Counted from the first letter of the stretch, positions 1 to 9,860 are shown. The stretch: DNA of 64,000 bases from CAVPUA01 sp963828015 (GCA_963828015.1 CAWHCD010000004.1:806001-870000); one strand, 5' to 3'. Program-made: numbers and translations. The notes: generated by a model from the letters alone, not told the origin.

Positions 1-880
1 CACCAACGCCTCGCTCAAGAACCTGAACCCGACCATCGTGCTCCGCGCCGGCTCGAGCCCGGTGCAGCGCCCGAACGGTTCCGGCGCTGGCATCACCGCC
101 CTGAACAAGGACACGGGCGCCAGCGAGAAGATCAGCTTCGTCCGGGCCTCCCGGCTGCCCACCGCGGCCGAGCAGGCCACCGCCGCGGCAACGGCTGGGG
201 CTTCCTGCACGTCGTTCAGCTGGGTACGGAGTCGCTTCAGGCCGCCGTGGCGAACACCACGAACGCTCCGGCGGGCTGTCGCTGTCGATCTGCTGAAGAT
301 CTACACCGGCGTGTAGACCACCTGGAACCAGGTCCCGGGTGGGACGTCCACGGACGCCATCATCCCGCTGATTCCGCAGACCGGCTCAGGGACGCGCAGC
401 AGCTTCATCGCTGACCTGACGGCGGCGAACGGCGGCACTGCGCCGACGCTGGCCGGCACGGTCCAGACCGTCGAGGAGAACGACCCAACCTCGATCACCG
501 GGCTGGGTGCCTCGGCGGCCGACGCGGTAGTCCCGTTTTCGGGTAGCCGCTTGAACCTGTACAACGACGGCTACTTCCACGACCCGTCAGTGGCCTTCCC
601 GGGGAGCACGTCCTCACTCAGCCCGGGCATCAAGTTGGCCAACGGCACGCCCGTTGACGCCAACCCGGTCTACAACGACGTGCGTGGTCTGTACGTCCTG
701 TACCGCGACAGCGACCGCACCTCCACCACGCCGTTCCAGCCCGGTGGTGCCAAGAACCTGGTCAACACCCTGTTCTCCGGCTCCAACCCGTTCTTCAAGA
801 CCGGCACTGGTCAGGCCCTCGTCGCGTCCGCCGGTGCCACCGCCGGTTACAGCGACCTCGGCAACGTCTCGAACGGCTGA
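1..880 (+). pseudogene. PstS-like periplasmic/surface substrate-binding protein, 5'-truncated and interrupted
   Basis: The C-terminal part of a phosphate-binding-protein-like (PBP2/PstS-type) protein. It enters the window in frame 2 and ends at TGA 878-880. Recognisable stretches are the SFVRASRLP region, LLKIYTGV followed by TTWNQVPGG, and IPQTGSGTRSSFIADL, the segment that usually lines the anion site in this family. Three interruptions are visible. Two compensating frame changes lie near 195 and 290, where the expected GWGFLHV...NTTNAPAG sequence runs in another frame. An in-frame TAG at 314-316 sits where the family has an aromatic residue, so a single base change from TAC would explain it. 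Downstream genes encode surface proteins and a PstB-type ATPase, suggesting a wall-exposed binding role. Whether the interruptions are real or sequencing errors is open; the protein-level conservation favours errors. Confidence 0.75.
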
Positions 881-927
881 CCTACCTCGCTCGCTAAAGC
901 TCTTTCCTCTTTCGAAGGGAACTCGTA

Positions 928-2716
928 ATGGCAACGCTTTTCAAAAAGGCGGTGATCGGGGCTACGGCCCTGGCCCTCGCCGGTGGAGCTCATGGCGCTC
1001 ACCGCCAACTCCGCCTCGGCGGCGACGACGCCGCCGTGGGAGCCGCAAGCAACGCGGTCGGTGCGTTGAACTTCTACAACGCGGCCGGTACCCAGATCTA
1101 CGGCGGTAACCTGACCGATTCGCCCGTCGCGGCGTTCGTGCAGTCGACCGCGACGATCCAGGCCGGCGACATGAAGGCCACCCTGTTCGGCGACGCCGCC
1201 GAAGATTGGTGTCGACCCGGGTGCCTGGAACAGCGAAAGCCTCAGCCTGTCGACCACCTACCCGAACGCGGCGGCGCCGGGGGCCCTGGGGACCTCGTCG
1301 CTGCCGTTGGTGACGGGCAATGCCTCGGATGAGTCGCTGGCGACCTACATCGCCGACTTCCCGAACACGGACACGTCCACCACGATGGGTACAAGGACAT
1401 GTACGAGCTCCGCGTGAAGACCTCAGGCGGCGGCAACGGTACGAGCCCGAAGTGGGCTAGCACCGACATCCAGGTGTTCAACGTGACCAAGGCGGCTGAC
1501 GGAACCGTCACCGGCGGTACCTGGGCGTCGTCTACCCGGCGCCGGTCTCGACGCCGAGTGTCTCGGTGATCACGCCGAACCCGGTCAGCCCGGCGACCCA
1601 CGGTGCCACCGTGGCGCTCTCGGCGACGATCACAGAGTCCATCCCGGGCTCGGCGATCGCCGGTACGGTGTCAGCTCTTCGATGGGTCTACCGCAGTTTC
1701 CGGTGCCACGCTGAACACCACCACCGGTGCGCATCACGGCCAGCATTTCCCCGGCCGATGGTGATCACACCTACAAGTTCACGTTCACGCCGACGGGTGG
1801 AACCGCGGTTTCCTCCGCGGTGCTCAACTACCACGTGAACTCGCCCCTGCCGACGCCGACCGTGGCGTTGACAGTCGGCGGAAACAACGCCACCGCCGGT
1901 GCGGATGCGACGTTGACGGCGAACATCACGCCGACGACGGTGACCGGTTCGGTGTCGTTCTACGACAACGGCTCGACCACGCCGCTCGGTACGGTCAGCA
2001 CGGCCTCGCCGGCGGGTCAGTACCTCCTGGATCTGCCGACCGGCTTCAGCGCTGGCTCGCACTCGGTCGTGGCGACGTTCACCCCGGCCGCGGGTCAGAA
2101 CTACAACCCCGCGTCCTCGACCGCGCAGCAGTTCCTCACGTCAGCTCCGCTGGCCGGGGCCTGCTCGCAGGCGGGTTCGGTTTGTGTTGACCAGCAGAAC
2201 ATCAAGGCCTCGGTGCCGGTGGGTACGTTGATCATCACCACGCCATACGTCGACCTGGCGCACGCGTTGGACATCGGTCCGCTGGCTCTGGACATCCCGA
2301 ACGGGAAGTACTCCGGCAGCGGCACGTTCCAGAACATCGTGGTGACCGACACCCGGGCCGGCAACCTGCCCTACTCGGTGACGGCGTTGTCCTCGAACCT
2401 GACCGATGGTGGCAGCCACCCCAACTCCGTCATCAACTCGCAGAACGTGGGCCTGACCGGTCTCACCCCCGCGGGTAGTGGCGGCTTCAACAGCCCGGTG
2501 CACACCAGCGACAACCCGGCGGCCATCCCGCCGGCGCTGCCCGCTGCTGCCGCCGGTCCGGTGGGCCAGCAGGGTCTCGGTTTGACCCCGCACACGATCG
2601 TCTCCGTCGATCATGGTCTGGGCACCCTGACCATGAACGGCACCCTGACGATCACCGCGCCGGCCTCGACCGAGCCGGGCACGTTCACGGGCACGATCAC
2701 CTTCACGGTCGGCTAG
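928..2716 (+). pseudogene. Secreted Ig-like repeat protein with WxL-like C-terminal domain, multiply frameshifted
   Basis: The start is ATG 928, with a GAAGGGA ribosome-binding site 8 bases upstream. The N-terminus is a signal peptide (basic FKK, hydrophobic core, then TANSASA before TTPPWEP, read in another frame). It is followed by a domain shared with the genes at 4019 and 5061 (FYNAAGTQIYGGNL, KATLFG, GVDPGAWNSESLS, DFPNTDTS, then DMYELRVKTSGG). Next come Ig-like beta repeats (SFYDNGSTTPLGTV and similar). The C-terminal 190 residues resemble WxL surface domains: a VTDTRAGNLPYSVTA strand, then a terminal LTITAPASTEPGTFTGTI strand, but without clear Trp-x-Leu motifs. I count about seven frame changes between 985 and 1730; from 1727 to the stop the frame is open. 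Likely a noncovalently wall-associated protein, working with the DUF916-like protein encoded next. Confidence 0.65.
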
Positions 2717-2746
2717 TTCAGCGGCTTAGCTCGAGCGCGCTAGCGG

Positions 2747-2775
2747 CGGGGCGGACACGAAATGTGTCCGCCCCG
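2747..2775 (+). terminator. Hairpin after the WxL-like gene
   Basis: A perfect 12-bp inverted repeat (2747-2758 and 2764-2775) with a 5-base loop GAAAT starts 31 bases after the stop of the preceding gene. It is followed by a loosely T-rich stretch (TCGTTTGTCTTC). It fits a transcription terminator between the WxL-like gene and the DUF916-like gene. Confidence 0.65.
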
Positions 2776-2861
2776 CTCAGTCGTTTGTCTTCTCCGCCCC
2801 CGCCCGCCGCAGTTAACCCGCAGTTCGATCCGGCGTCGTTTCCGGCCGATTACCTCTGCGG

Positions 2862-4005
2862 CATGGGGACAGCACGACGGCGGTCGGCCCGAACGCGACG
2901 ACGCTGAGGTCTTTCCGGCTCTGCTGGGGTTGATCGCTCTGGCGCTTCTCGCCTCGCCGGCTGCGTGCGCGGCTACCTCGCCTTCGCCGTCCCCGTCGGC
3001 GTCCACGGGCGCGCCGTCGTCGGCCACTGCGACGTTCGGGATCGGGCCGTCAAACGGCAAGACCGTCGATGGCCGTTCGTTCTTCAACTTCGTGTCCTCG
3101 CCCGGCGGGCAGGCCACCGACAACGTGATCGTCCGCAATGTCTCCGCCCAGCCGTGACTCTGCGGCTGTATGCCGTTGACGCAGTCACCGGGGCCGATGG
3201 CTCCATCGGCTACGCGCCCTCGAGCCAGGCGGCCACGGACGCTCGGGAGTTGGGTGACCCTGGCCAAGGCGAACGACGCCGGCACGCTGACCCTGCCCGC
3301 GCAGAGCTCGGCCAACGTGCCGTTCATTCTGAAGATCCCGGCCAGCGGCTACGCCCGGTGACCACATCGGCGGGTTGATCGTCTCCGTGACGTCGAAGAT
3401 CAACAGTGGCCAGAACTCAGAGAACTTCGAGCAACGAGTCGCGACTCGGGTCAACATCCGGGTGAGCGGGACGATCGTCGCCAAGCTGGCGGTGGACCAC
3501 CTGCGGCCTCGTACTCGCCCGGCTTCGTGGTCAATCCTTTCGGGTCGGGCAACGGTGAAGGTTTCCTACACCGTGCACAACACCGGCAACGTCGTCTTCG
3601 GTGGCAAGCAGGCGGTGCAAGGTCGCCGGTCTTTACGGGGGGTCCGGTCGCGGCGAAGGCCCTGGCGAACATCCCGGCGCTGCTCCCGGGTGGGTCGACC
3701 ACCGTGACGACGACCCTGCATGGGGTCAAGCCGGGCGTGCATCTGACCGCGACGGCGAAGGTCACCCCCATTCCGCCGCCGAACGCCGTCGACCCGGGGT
3801 TTGTCACCGCCAGTTCATCGGTCTCCTTCTGGAGCGTCCCGTGGTTGGCGCCGGTCATCATCTTGCTACTCCTCGGCGGTGCCGGCTTCTGGGTCTGGCG
3901 GCGCGGGCTTCGGCCAAGCCCACATCGGGGCGGCACGGGCGAGCAAGGGCGGCGGGAGCTCCGCGCCGACGCCGCGAGTGCCGGTCTCGCAATCCTCTCG
4001 CCTGA
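2862..4005 (+). pseudogene. DUF916-like (WxL-partner) membrane-anchored surface protein, multiply frameshifted
   Basis: Reassembled across frames, this region encodes a signal peptide (LLGLIALALLASPAACA), a Ser/Pro linker, and a domain reading FGIGPSNGKTVDGRSFFNF...GQATDNVIVRNVS...VTLRLYAVDA...GSWVTLAK...LTLPAQSSANVPFILKIPA...GDHIGGLIVSV. This is the layout of the DUF916/WxL-associated peptidoglycan-binding domain. A second beta domain follows (VHNTGNVVFGGKQAV, LLPGGSTTVTTTLHGVKPG), then a single membrane helix (WLAPVIILLLLGGAGFWVW) and a basic tail. About six frame changes occur between 2900 and 3640. The start (ATG 2862) and the end (TGA 4003-4005 in one frame) are uncertain. In the Firmicutes WxL systems this family partners WxL proteins, matching the gene before it. 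Confidence 0.65.
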
Positions 4006-4018
4006 GCAAAGGACCGTC

Positions 4019-4927
4019 GTGCGAACTGTTTCCAAACCAACACGAGTCTGGCTGGCTGGCCTAGCGGCAATCGGACTTGCGCTTGTCGGAGTGCTGATGG
4101 CCAGTCCGGCCCAAGCGGCCGCGGTGCCGTACACCGACACCCGGGTCATCGGTTACATCGGACTCTGCGATGCCAGTGGGCAGGCAGTGACCAGCGGGTC
4201 GACCGCGACGCTGCCGTTCGTCGCCAAGGCGGTCAACTCGAGCGCGGCGCCGAACGGCTACAACGGCAAAGGGTCCACGGCCACGCTCTTCGCCTACCAG
4301 CCGCGTCAGGGCGTAGATCCAGGAAACTGGAGCGGGGAACAACTAACCGGCTCCTCGCAGTTCACGAACCCGGCCCATCCGGCGACCGTCTCGACCCTGC
4401 TGGACTCTTCGCTCGCGGACTTCGTGAGCGATTTTCCGCCCAAGTGGGACGGGCTGATTCAGCTGCGCATGTACCTCGGAGCCCCGGAGCAGTCGGCCTA
4501 CTCTGCGAAGTACGACGCCACCGACATTCAGGTGAGCGGTTCGAGCTGGAAGGTTGTGCAGGGAGGAGCCTCCCTCTGCGCAGCGGGCAGCGCGACGTCC
4601 AACGAGAACGCGCTCATTCCGCAATCGCTGGCGTCAGCATCCGCAAGCGCCGCCCATGCCGCCGCGCTGGCGTCGGCCTCCGCGAATGCGACTGCGACTG
4701 CGAGCGCGGCCGGTTCGGGGTCGTCGACCGCTCCGGCGTCGGCTGACAGCACGCCGCGCTCGACCGATTCCTCCAGCAGCTCCGGGTCGCCTTCCGCAGC
4801 GGCATCGTCCTCGACGGGCCACGGCGGAGGCGCGACGGCCACCTTGGTCGGCCTCGTGGCGGTCGTCGTCGTCGCGATTGGCGGCGGAGCCTACTGGTGG
4901 TGGCGACGCCAGCAAGCCACCCAGTAA
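4019..4927 (+). CDS. Exported protein with C-terminal membrane anchor, shared-domain family (unnamed)
   Basis: This is the one intact reading frame of the surface cluster, 302 residues. The start is GTG 4019, preceded by AAAGGA at 4008-4013; the open frame extends further upstream but that part belongs to the previous gene. A signal peptide (VWLAGLAAIGLALVGVLMA, cleavage near AQA-A) is followed by a domain of about 150 residues. It shares the ATLF, GVDPGNWSGEQL and DFVSDFP motifs with the genes at 928 and 5061. Then come an Ala/Ser-rich spacer of about 90 residues, a single membrane helix (LVGLVAVVVVAIGGGAYWWW) and a short RRQQ tail. No sortase motif precedes this helix, so it is probably membrane-anchored rather than wall-linked. 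The domain's function is unknown to me. Confidence 0.75.
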   Translation: MRTVSKPTRVWLAGLAAIGLALVGVLMASPAQAAAVPYTDTRVIGYIGLCDASGQAVTSGSTATLPFVAKAVNSSAAPNGYNGKGSTATLFAYQPRQGVDPGNWSGEQLTGSSQFTNPAHPATVSTLLDSSLADFVSDFPPKWDGLIQLRMYLGAPEQSAYSAKYDATDIQVSGSSWKVVQGGASLCAAGSATSNENALIPQSLASASASAAHAAALASASANATATASAAGSGSSTAPASADSTPRSTDSSSSSGSPSAAASSSTGHGGGATATLVGLVAVVVVAIGGGAYWWWRRQQATQ

Positions 4928-5060
4928 GGGCAGCGTAGTTCATCCCTAGTTAAGCCGCCGGGCGCCAATCGGTGGCGCACGCCCGATGGCATTAGCAGGC
5001 AGACGACGCGGGGAGTCTCTTCCCGCGCGCCACCCGCGAGTACTTGGAAGGGTCTCCGCC

Positions 5061-6746
5061 TTGTCGACCATGACGCTCAAGACGATGAAGAAATCAGTGC
5101 CCGCGTGGCTTGCCGTGGCGGTAGCTGCCACCTTCGTCGGTGTGTTCGTGATTCTGCGGTCCGCCTCGGCCGCGCCGACGACTCCGCCGTGGGAGCCGCA
5201 GAGCGAACTCGGTCGGGACCCTGAGCTTCTTCAACGCGTCGGGCGTTCAGATCTACGGCGGCAACCTCGTCGACCCGGTGGCCGCCTACGTCCATGCGAG
5301 GCCTCTCCGGCCAACACCGGCGATGACATAAAGGCCACCCTTTTCGGCAGAGACCCCCAAGATCGGCGTCGACCCCGGAGCTGTGGACCAGCGAGATCTG
5401 AGCTCTGTCGACGACCTATCCGAATGCCGATGCGCCCGGAGCGCTCGGGCAGTCAGCACTGCCGATGGTCACCGGTCAACGCGAGCGACGAGACGCTCGC
5501 GGTATTGATCGGGGACTTCCCGAACACTGATACGTCGACGACTGACGGCTACGCGAACATGTATCAGTTCCGCCTCCGGACCTCCGGCGGAGCTTCCGGA
5601 ACGAGCGTGAATTGGGACAGTGCCGACGTCAGGTCAGAATGTGACGAAGGACGGCTCAGGGCAGCATCACCGGCGGGACCTGGGCGGTCGTTTACCCGGC
5701 GCCTCCTGCCGGTTCCGACAGCACGACTCCGACGCCGTCGCCGACGCCGACGCCACGACGTACGGCGACCCGACGCCGTCGACGACGCCGACCGGCTCGA
5801 CAACGCCCACGGGCAGCACGACGCCGACGGATTCCACGACGCCGACCGGCAGCACGACGCCGACTGGCAGCACGACGCCCACGGATTCGACATCGCCCAC
5901 GGGCACCACGACGCCCACGAGTTCCACGACACCGACGGGATCCCACGACGCCCACGCGCCGACTGACGCCCACGCGACTCCACGACGCCGACGGGTAGCA
6001 CCACGCCGACTGGTCAGCACCACGCCGACTGACAGCATCACGCCGACTGACAGCACCACGCCGACTGGCAGCACCACGCCGACTGATACGCACGACGCCG
6101 ACCGATTCGACGACGCCGACGGATTCCACCACTCCCACGGATTCGACGACAACTCCCACGGATTCGACGACGCCAACCAGTTCCACCACGCCCACCGATT
6201 CGACGACGCCGACCGATTCCACGACGCCGACGGATAGCACGAGCATCGAGCAGCGCCAGCACCAGCGCCTCCACGTCCACCACCACGTCGAGTCCGCCGG
6301 CTGGTTCAGGAGTGGTCGGCGCCACCGACAGCCTGGGCAATCCTTTGTCGCCGGGCTTCACGGCCACCCCAGGTCAGACGATCACCCTTTCGGTCTCGGG
6401 CCTGACGCCGAACACGACCTACGGCGTCCAGGCGCACTCGACGCCGATCCTGTTGGGCAGCGTGACCTCCTCCGCGGGAGGGACGGCGACCTTCGTGATG
6501 ATTGTCCCGGCCGGCCTCGAGGCTGGTGCCCACACCGTGCAGTTCGTCGGACCGGACGGCACGGTGGTGGCCTACATGGCCTTCACCATCTCGGCTTCCG
6601 CTGACGCCTCCACCGCAACGCTGGCCACCACCGGCTCGGACGTACGGATGATCGGCGGCATCGGCGGGCTGTTGCTCGCGGCCGGTCTGCTCATGCTCGG
6701 TGCGGCCGTGTCGATGCGCAGTCGGCCTCGGGGCAAGCACACGTGA
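5061..6746 (+). pseudogene. LAXTG-type (sortase-anchored) surface protein with Thr/Pro repeat stalk, frameshifted
   Basis: The best start is TTG 5061, placed 8 bases after GGAAGGG (5046-5052); ATG 5070 is too far from it. A signal peptide (VAATFVGVFVILRSASA) precedes APTTPPWEP and the same domain as in the 928 gene (SFFNASGVQIYGGNLVD, KATLFG, GDFPNTDTSTTDGYANMY). A long STTPTD/STTPTG repeat stalk follows, then a beta domain (GATDSLGNPLSPGFTATPG). The C-terminal sorting signal is LATTG (6621-6635), a hydrophobic helix (IGGIGGLLLAAGLLMLGAAV) and a basic tail ending RPRGKHT. LAXTG is the motif used by class E sortases of actinobacteria, so covalent wall anchoring is likely. Several frame changes occur before the stalk and within it. 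No sortase gene lies in this window. Confidence 0.7.
5770..6245 (+). repeat. Degenerate 18-bp tandem repeats encoding a Thr/Pro/Ser stalk
   Basis: About 25 imperfect copies of an 18-base unit encode Ser-Thr-Thr-Pro-Thr-Gly/Asp. The register slips several times, so different parts are open in different frames. This is a cell-wall-spanning stalk in the surface protein at 5061-6746. Copy number could not be counted exactly and may be mis-assembled. Confidence 0.85.
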
Positions 6747-6771
6747 TCAGCCTGAACCCGGAGTCCGATCG

Positions 6772-7793
6772 ATGAGCGAGCCGGAGTCGACTGATCGATT
6801 CCCCGCGGTCATCCCGGACATGGCCGATCCGTACGCACCCACGAACGGCAGTGCGTATGCCGCCTCGGTCGCTGCGTTGTACGCGCCACCGCCTGCCCCG
6901 GTGGGCTACGGCCCGCCCGCGCCCGCCACGGCGGGCTACGGCCCGCCACCTCCGGTCGCGGAATACAGCCCGCGCACCGATCCCGGCGTCCGGTAGACGA
7001 GCCGCCAGCCCCCGCCCCACTGGCCCGGCTCGACGCCAACTCGATCTCGGCCTGGTTCGGCGACCGCAAGGTGCTCGACCGGGTCAGCCTGCAGATGAGC
7101 GCCGGCAAGGTGACCGCGCTGATCGGCCCATCCGGCTGCGGCAAGTCGACCTTCCTGCGCACGTTGAACCGCATGCACGAGTTGATCCCGTCGGCCAAGC
7201 TGGCCGGCGAGGTCTGCCTTGACGGTGAGGACATCTACGCCGCCGGGCGCAGGTTGACCGACGCCCGCAAGGCGATCGGCATGGTCTTCCAGAAGCCGAA
7301 TCCGTTCCCGGCCATGTCGATCTACGACAACGTCGTCTCGGGGCTCAAGCTCACCGGCGTGCGAGCGAGTAAATCGACCAAGGACAGCCTGGTCGAGGAA
7401 TGCCTGACCAAGGCGGGTCTCTGGAATGAAGTGAAGGACCGGGTCAAGCAGCCGGGTGGCGCCCTGTCCGGTGGCCAGCAGCAGCGGTTGTGCATCGCCC
7501 GATCGCTGGCCGTACGCCCGCGAGTGCTGCTGATGGACGAGCCCTGCTCGGCGCTGGACCCCACCTCCACCCGCGTGATCGAACAGACCATCACCGAACT
7601 GGCCAGCGAAGTGACGATCGTGATCGTCACGCACAACATGCAGCAGGCCGCGCGCGTGTCCGACAGCTGCGCGTTCTTCCTGGCCGAGCGCGGAGCACCG
7701 GGCGTGATCGTCGAGCACGGTCCGACTGACGCCATGTTCGGCTCCCCGCAGGATCAGCGCACGGCCGACTACGTGAACGGCCGCTTCGGCTAG
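6772..7793 (+). CDS. pstB: PstB-type phosphate ABC transporter ATPase with Pro/Tyr/Ala-rich N-terminal extension (one frameshift)
   Basis: The ATPase part (from about 7020) has every ABC motif: Walker [10 protein letters not shown], the Q-loop [15 protein letters not shown] typical of PstB, signature [17 protein letters not shown], Walker [14 protein letters not shown], and the H-loop in VTHNMQQA. It ends FG at TAG 7791. Upstream, from ATG 6772, runs an unusual segment of about 75 residues rich in Pro, Tyr and Ala ([15 protein letters not shown] and similar). It is joined to the ATPase if one G is missing near 6993 (GTCCGGTAGAC read as GTCCGGGTAGAC). Corrected length is 340 residues against about 255-280 for ordinary PstB. 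The alternative is a separate short ORF and a PstB with an internal start. PstC and PstA are not in the window. The gene begins 25 bases after the LAXTG protein. Confidence 0.85.
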
Positions 7794-7919
7794 ATCACCG
7801 GCGACGCGCTCAGGATCGGCGCCCACCAAGACGCGCCAATTCGCTCAGGGGCAAGAGATTCAGGCGTTACCGCGTGCCTGACTTCGCCTGGCGCTGGAGC
7901 AGAAGTACCCGGCCGACAA

Positions 7920-8231
7920 CTAGCCGCCCTCGGACCACCACCCGACGCGGTCATTGAGCCGGATCAACGATCCGGCCTCGGTGACCGCGTCGGCCTCGGG
8001 GTCGTCGAACCAGGTCGAGCCCAGGTAGCGAAAGTGGATGTCTTCATCGGAGTCGACGGTGACCTCCGCGACCCGGGTGCCGTCGGGGCGCAGGTGGAAG
8101 ACGTTGATACCCGGCGTCCAGTCGTTGAACGACCCGACGACTGAGATCACCCCGTCATCGACGTGGTCGGTGATCGTGAACTGGATTCGGGTCTCATTCG
8201 ACGTCAGCGACCGAAACAGCTGAATCGACAT
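7920..8231 (-). CDS. CBM48/isoamylase-N-like (E-set) carbohydrate-binding-type protein
   Basis: A 103-residue protein starting at ATG 8231, preceded by GGGGTGAGG; the open frame continues to 8285 but without a better ribosome site. The sequence VVGSFNDWTPG, then HLRPDGTRVAEVTVDSDEDIHFRYL, is the pattern of the early-set domain found at the N-terminus of isoamylases and in AMPK-beta glycogen-binding modules. It stands alone here with no catalytic domain. A conserved role is not known to me; binding of glycogen or maltodextrin is the family-based guess. It converges with pstB across 126 bases in which I see no gene. Confidence 0.7.
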   Translation of the reverse strand: MSIQLFRSLTSNETRIQFTITDHVDDGVISVVGSFNDWTPGINVFHLRPDGTRVAEVTVDSDEDIHFRYLGSTWFDDPEADAVTEAGSLIRLNDRVGWWSEGG

Positions 8232-8349
8232 CTGCACCTCACCCCGACGAGTAGTTAGGCCGACTTCATCGTCGTTTTCAATCACCGCATGTAGATCAAT
8301 CTCGACGTTACCGCTATTCGCGACCGGGCTCGACCGCGGTCACATTAGA

Positions 8350-9591
8350 TTGGCCAGAGTGGCCGAGGCGCTGAGCAACTGGGGTGGCAATCTGACCTAT
8401 TCGGCGCGCCAGTTCCTCGCGCCACGCAGCCGCGAGGAACTGCAGCGGATGGTCGCCGCCAGCGGGCGAGTTCACGTGCTCGGCACGCGGCACTCGTTCA
8501 GCGCGGTGGCCGACACCAGCGGTGAGCTGATCACGCTCGGCGAACTCCCGGCCGTCCTGGACATCGACTCGGCTGCCGCGCAGGTCCAGGTCAATGCCGG
8601 CTGCCGCTACGGCGAGCTCGCCCTGGCGCTGGCCCCGGCCGGGTTGGCGCTCGGCAACCTCGGCTCGCTGCCGCACATCTCGATCGGCGGCGCGGCTTCG
8701 ACCGGCACGCACGGCTCAGGCGATCACAACCGGGTGCTGGCCGACGCGGTGGCCGCCCTGGAGATGGTCACCGCCGACGGAGAGGTCGTGCGACTCGACC
8801 GGTCGACGCCGGACTTCGCGGGCAGCGTGCTGGCGCTGGGCAGCCTGGGCGCGGTCGTGACCATGACGCTCGATCTGGTGCCGAGCTTCGAGCTGCGTCA
8901 ATACGTATACGACGACCTGCCGATGCGCGCGCTCGTCGAACAGTTCGACCAGATCATGAGCGCCGCCTACAGCGTCAGCGTCTTCACCCAGTGGCGTCAT
9001 CCGCACGCGCAGGTCTGGCTCAAATCCGGCTCACCGCGGTCCGAGGGGGACTGGCTCGGGGCCCACCTGGCCGACGTCCCGCGGCACCCGATCCCGACCG
9101 AGTCGGGAAGTGTGGCCACCCAGCAGCTCGGGGTACCCGGCCCGTCCTACGAGCGGCTACCCCACTTTCGCCTCGAGTTCACCCCGAGCCGCGGCGATGA
9201 GATCCAGAGCGAGTACCTGATCGCCCGGACCGATGCCCCAGCGGCGATCGAGGCCCTGGTGGGCATCGGTGACCGGCTTGCCGGGCCGTTGCTGATCTCC
9301 GAGATCCGCACGGTGGCGGCCGATGAACTCTGGCTCAGCTGCGCCTACGAGCGCGACAGCGTGGCGTTGCACTTCACCTGGGCCCTCGATGAGCCAGCGG
9401 TGCGCGCAGCAACTGAGCTGGTCGAGGCGGTGCTGGCGCCCTTCTCGGCGCGACCGCATTGGGGCAAGGTCTTCAGCCGGCCCCGGCCGGACCTATTCGC
9501 CAGGCTCGGTGACTTCCTCGAGCTGCGGGACCGGCTCGACCCGACCGGCAAGTTCGGCAACGACTTCCTGCTCCGCTACCTCGCCGGTTAG
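8350..9591 (+). CDS. Alditol oxidase (AldO/xylitol oxidase family, FAD-linked)
   Basis: 413 residues, close to the 415-420 of actinobacterial alditol oxidases. The protein has the VAO-type FAD-binding fold: VLGTRHSFSAVAD places His48 at the family's covalent FAD attachment site, and SLPHISIGGAASTGTHGSG is the pyrophosphate-binding loop. The C-terminal half shows GVPGPSYERLPHFRLEFTPS, SEYLIARTDA, ISEIRTVAADELW and ARPHWGKVF, all hallmarks of AldO, which oxidises the primary alcohol of polyols such as xylitol and sorbitol with O2 and releases H2O2. The start is TTG 8350 or GTG 8359; neither has a strong ribosome site. The product is probably cytoplasmic since no signal peptide is seen. Its stop overlaps the convergent gene at 9588 by 4 bases. 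Confidence 0.9.
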   Translation: MARVAEALSNWGGNLTYSARQFLAPRSREELQRMVAASGRVHVLGTRHSFSAVADTSGELITLGELPAVLDIDSAAAQVQVNAGCRYGELALALAPAGLALGNLGSLPHISIGGAASTGTHGSGDHNRVLADAVAALEMVTADGEVVRLDRSTPDFAGSVLALGSLGAVVTMTLDLVPSFELRQYVYDDLPMRALVEQFDQIMSAAYSVSVFTQWRHPHAQVWLKSGSPRSEGDWLGAHLADVPRHPIPTESGSVATQQLGVPGPSYERLPHFRLEFTPSRGDEIQSEYLIARTDAPAAIEALVGIGDRLAGPLLISEIRTVAADELWLSCAYERDSVALHFTWALDEPAVRAATELVEAVLAPFSARPHWGKVFSRPRPDLFARLGDFLELRDRLDPTGKFGNDFLLRYLAG

Positions 9592-9860
9592 GGCGTTGGA
9601 ACGTCCGTCGGCGGTGCCTGCGCCGGCGGAGGAGCGGCGTGATGGGCATCGACCGCGTTCAGCGCCGCCACCACGGACTCCCGACTGCCCCCTTTGCGCT
9701 GTTCGGCGTAGAACGCCGCGCCGAGATTGCGATAGAGGGCGTCCTCCGAGGCTTTGCTCGCCTGGTAGGCGTGGAACTTGTCCTGGCCCTGCTGAGCCGC
9801 CTGTTGCGCGGCATCGGCCGCCTTCTGGGCCGCGTCCTTGGCCTTGTCGAAGATGCTCAC
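9588..9860 (-). CDS. Small Ala/Gln-rich helical protein, function unknown
   Basis: 90 residues starting at GTG 9860, 7 bases after GGGAGG. The first 40 residues (KAKDAAQKAADAAQQAAQQ) look like an amphipathic or coiled-coil helix. The middle contains YRNLGAAFYAEQR, and the tail is Pro/Ala-rich. It has no signal peptide. Similar short proteins are common in actinobacteria without a firm function. It is a monocistronic gene convergent with alditol oxidase. Confidence 0.6.
   Translation of the reverse strand: MSIFDKAKDAAQKAADAAQQAAQQGQDKFHAYQASKASEDALYRNLGAAFYAEQRKGGSRESVVAALNAVDAHHAAPPPAQAPPTDVPTP

Noticed and set aside
5770..6245. CRISPR-like array
   Set aside because: Units are 18 bp, contiguous and code for Ser-Thr-Pro repeats, with no unique spacers or cas genes.
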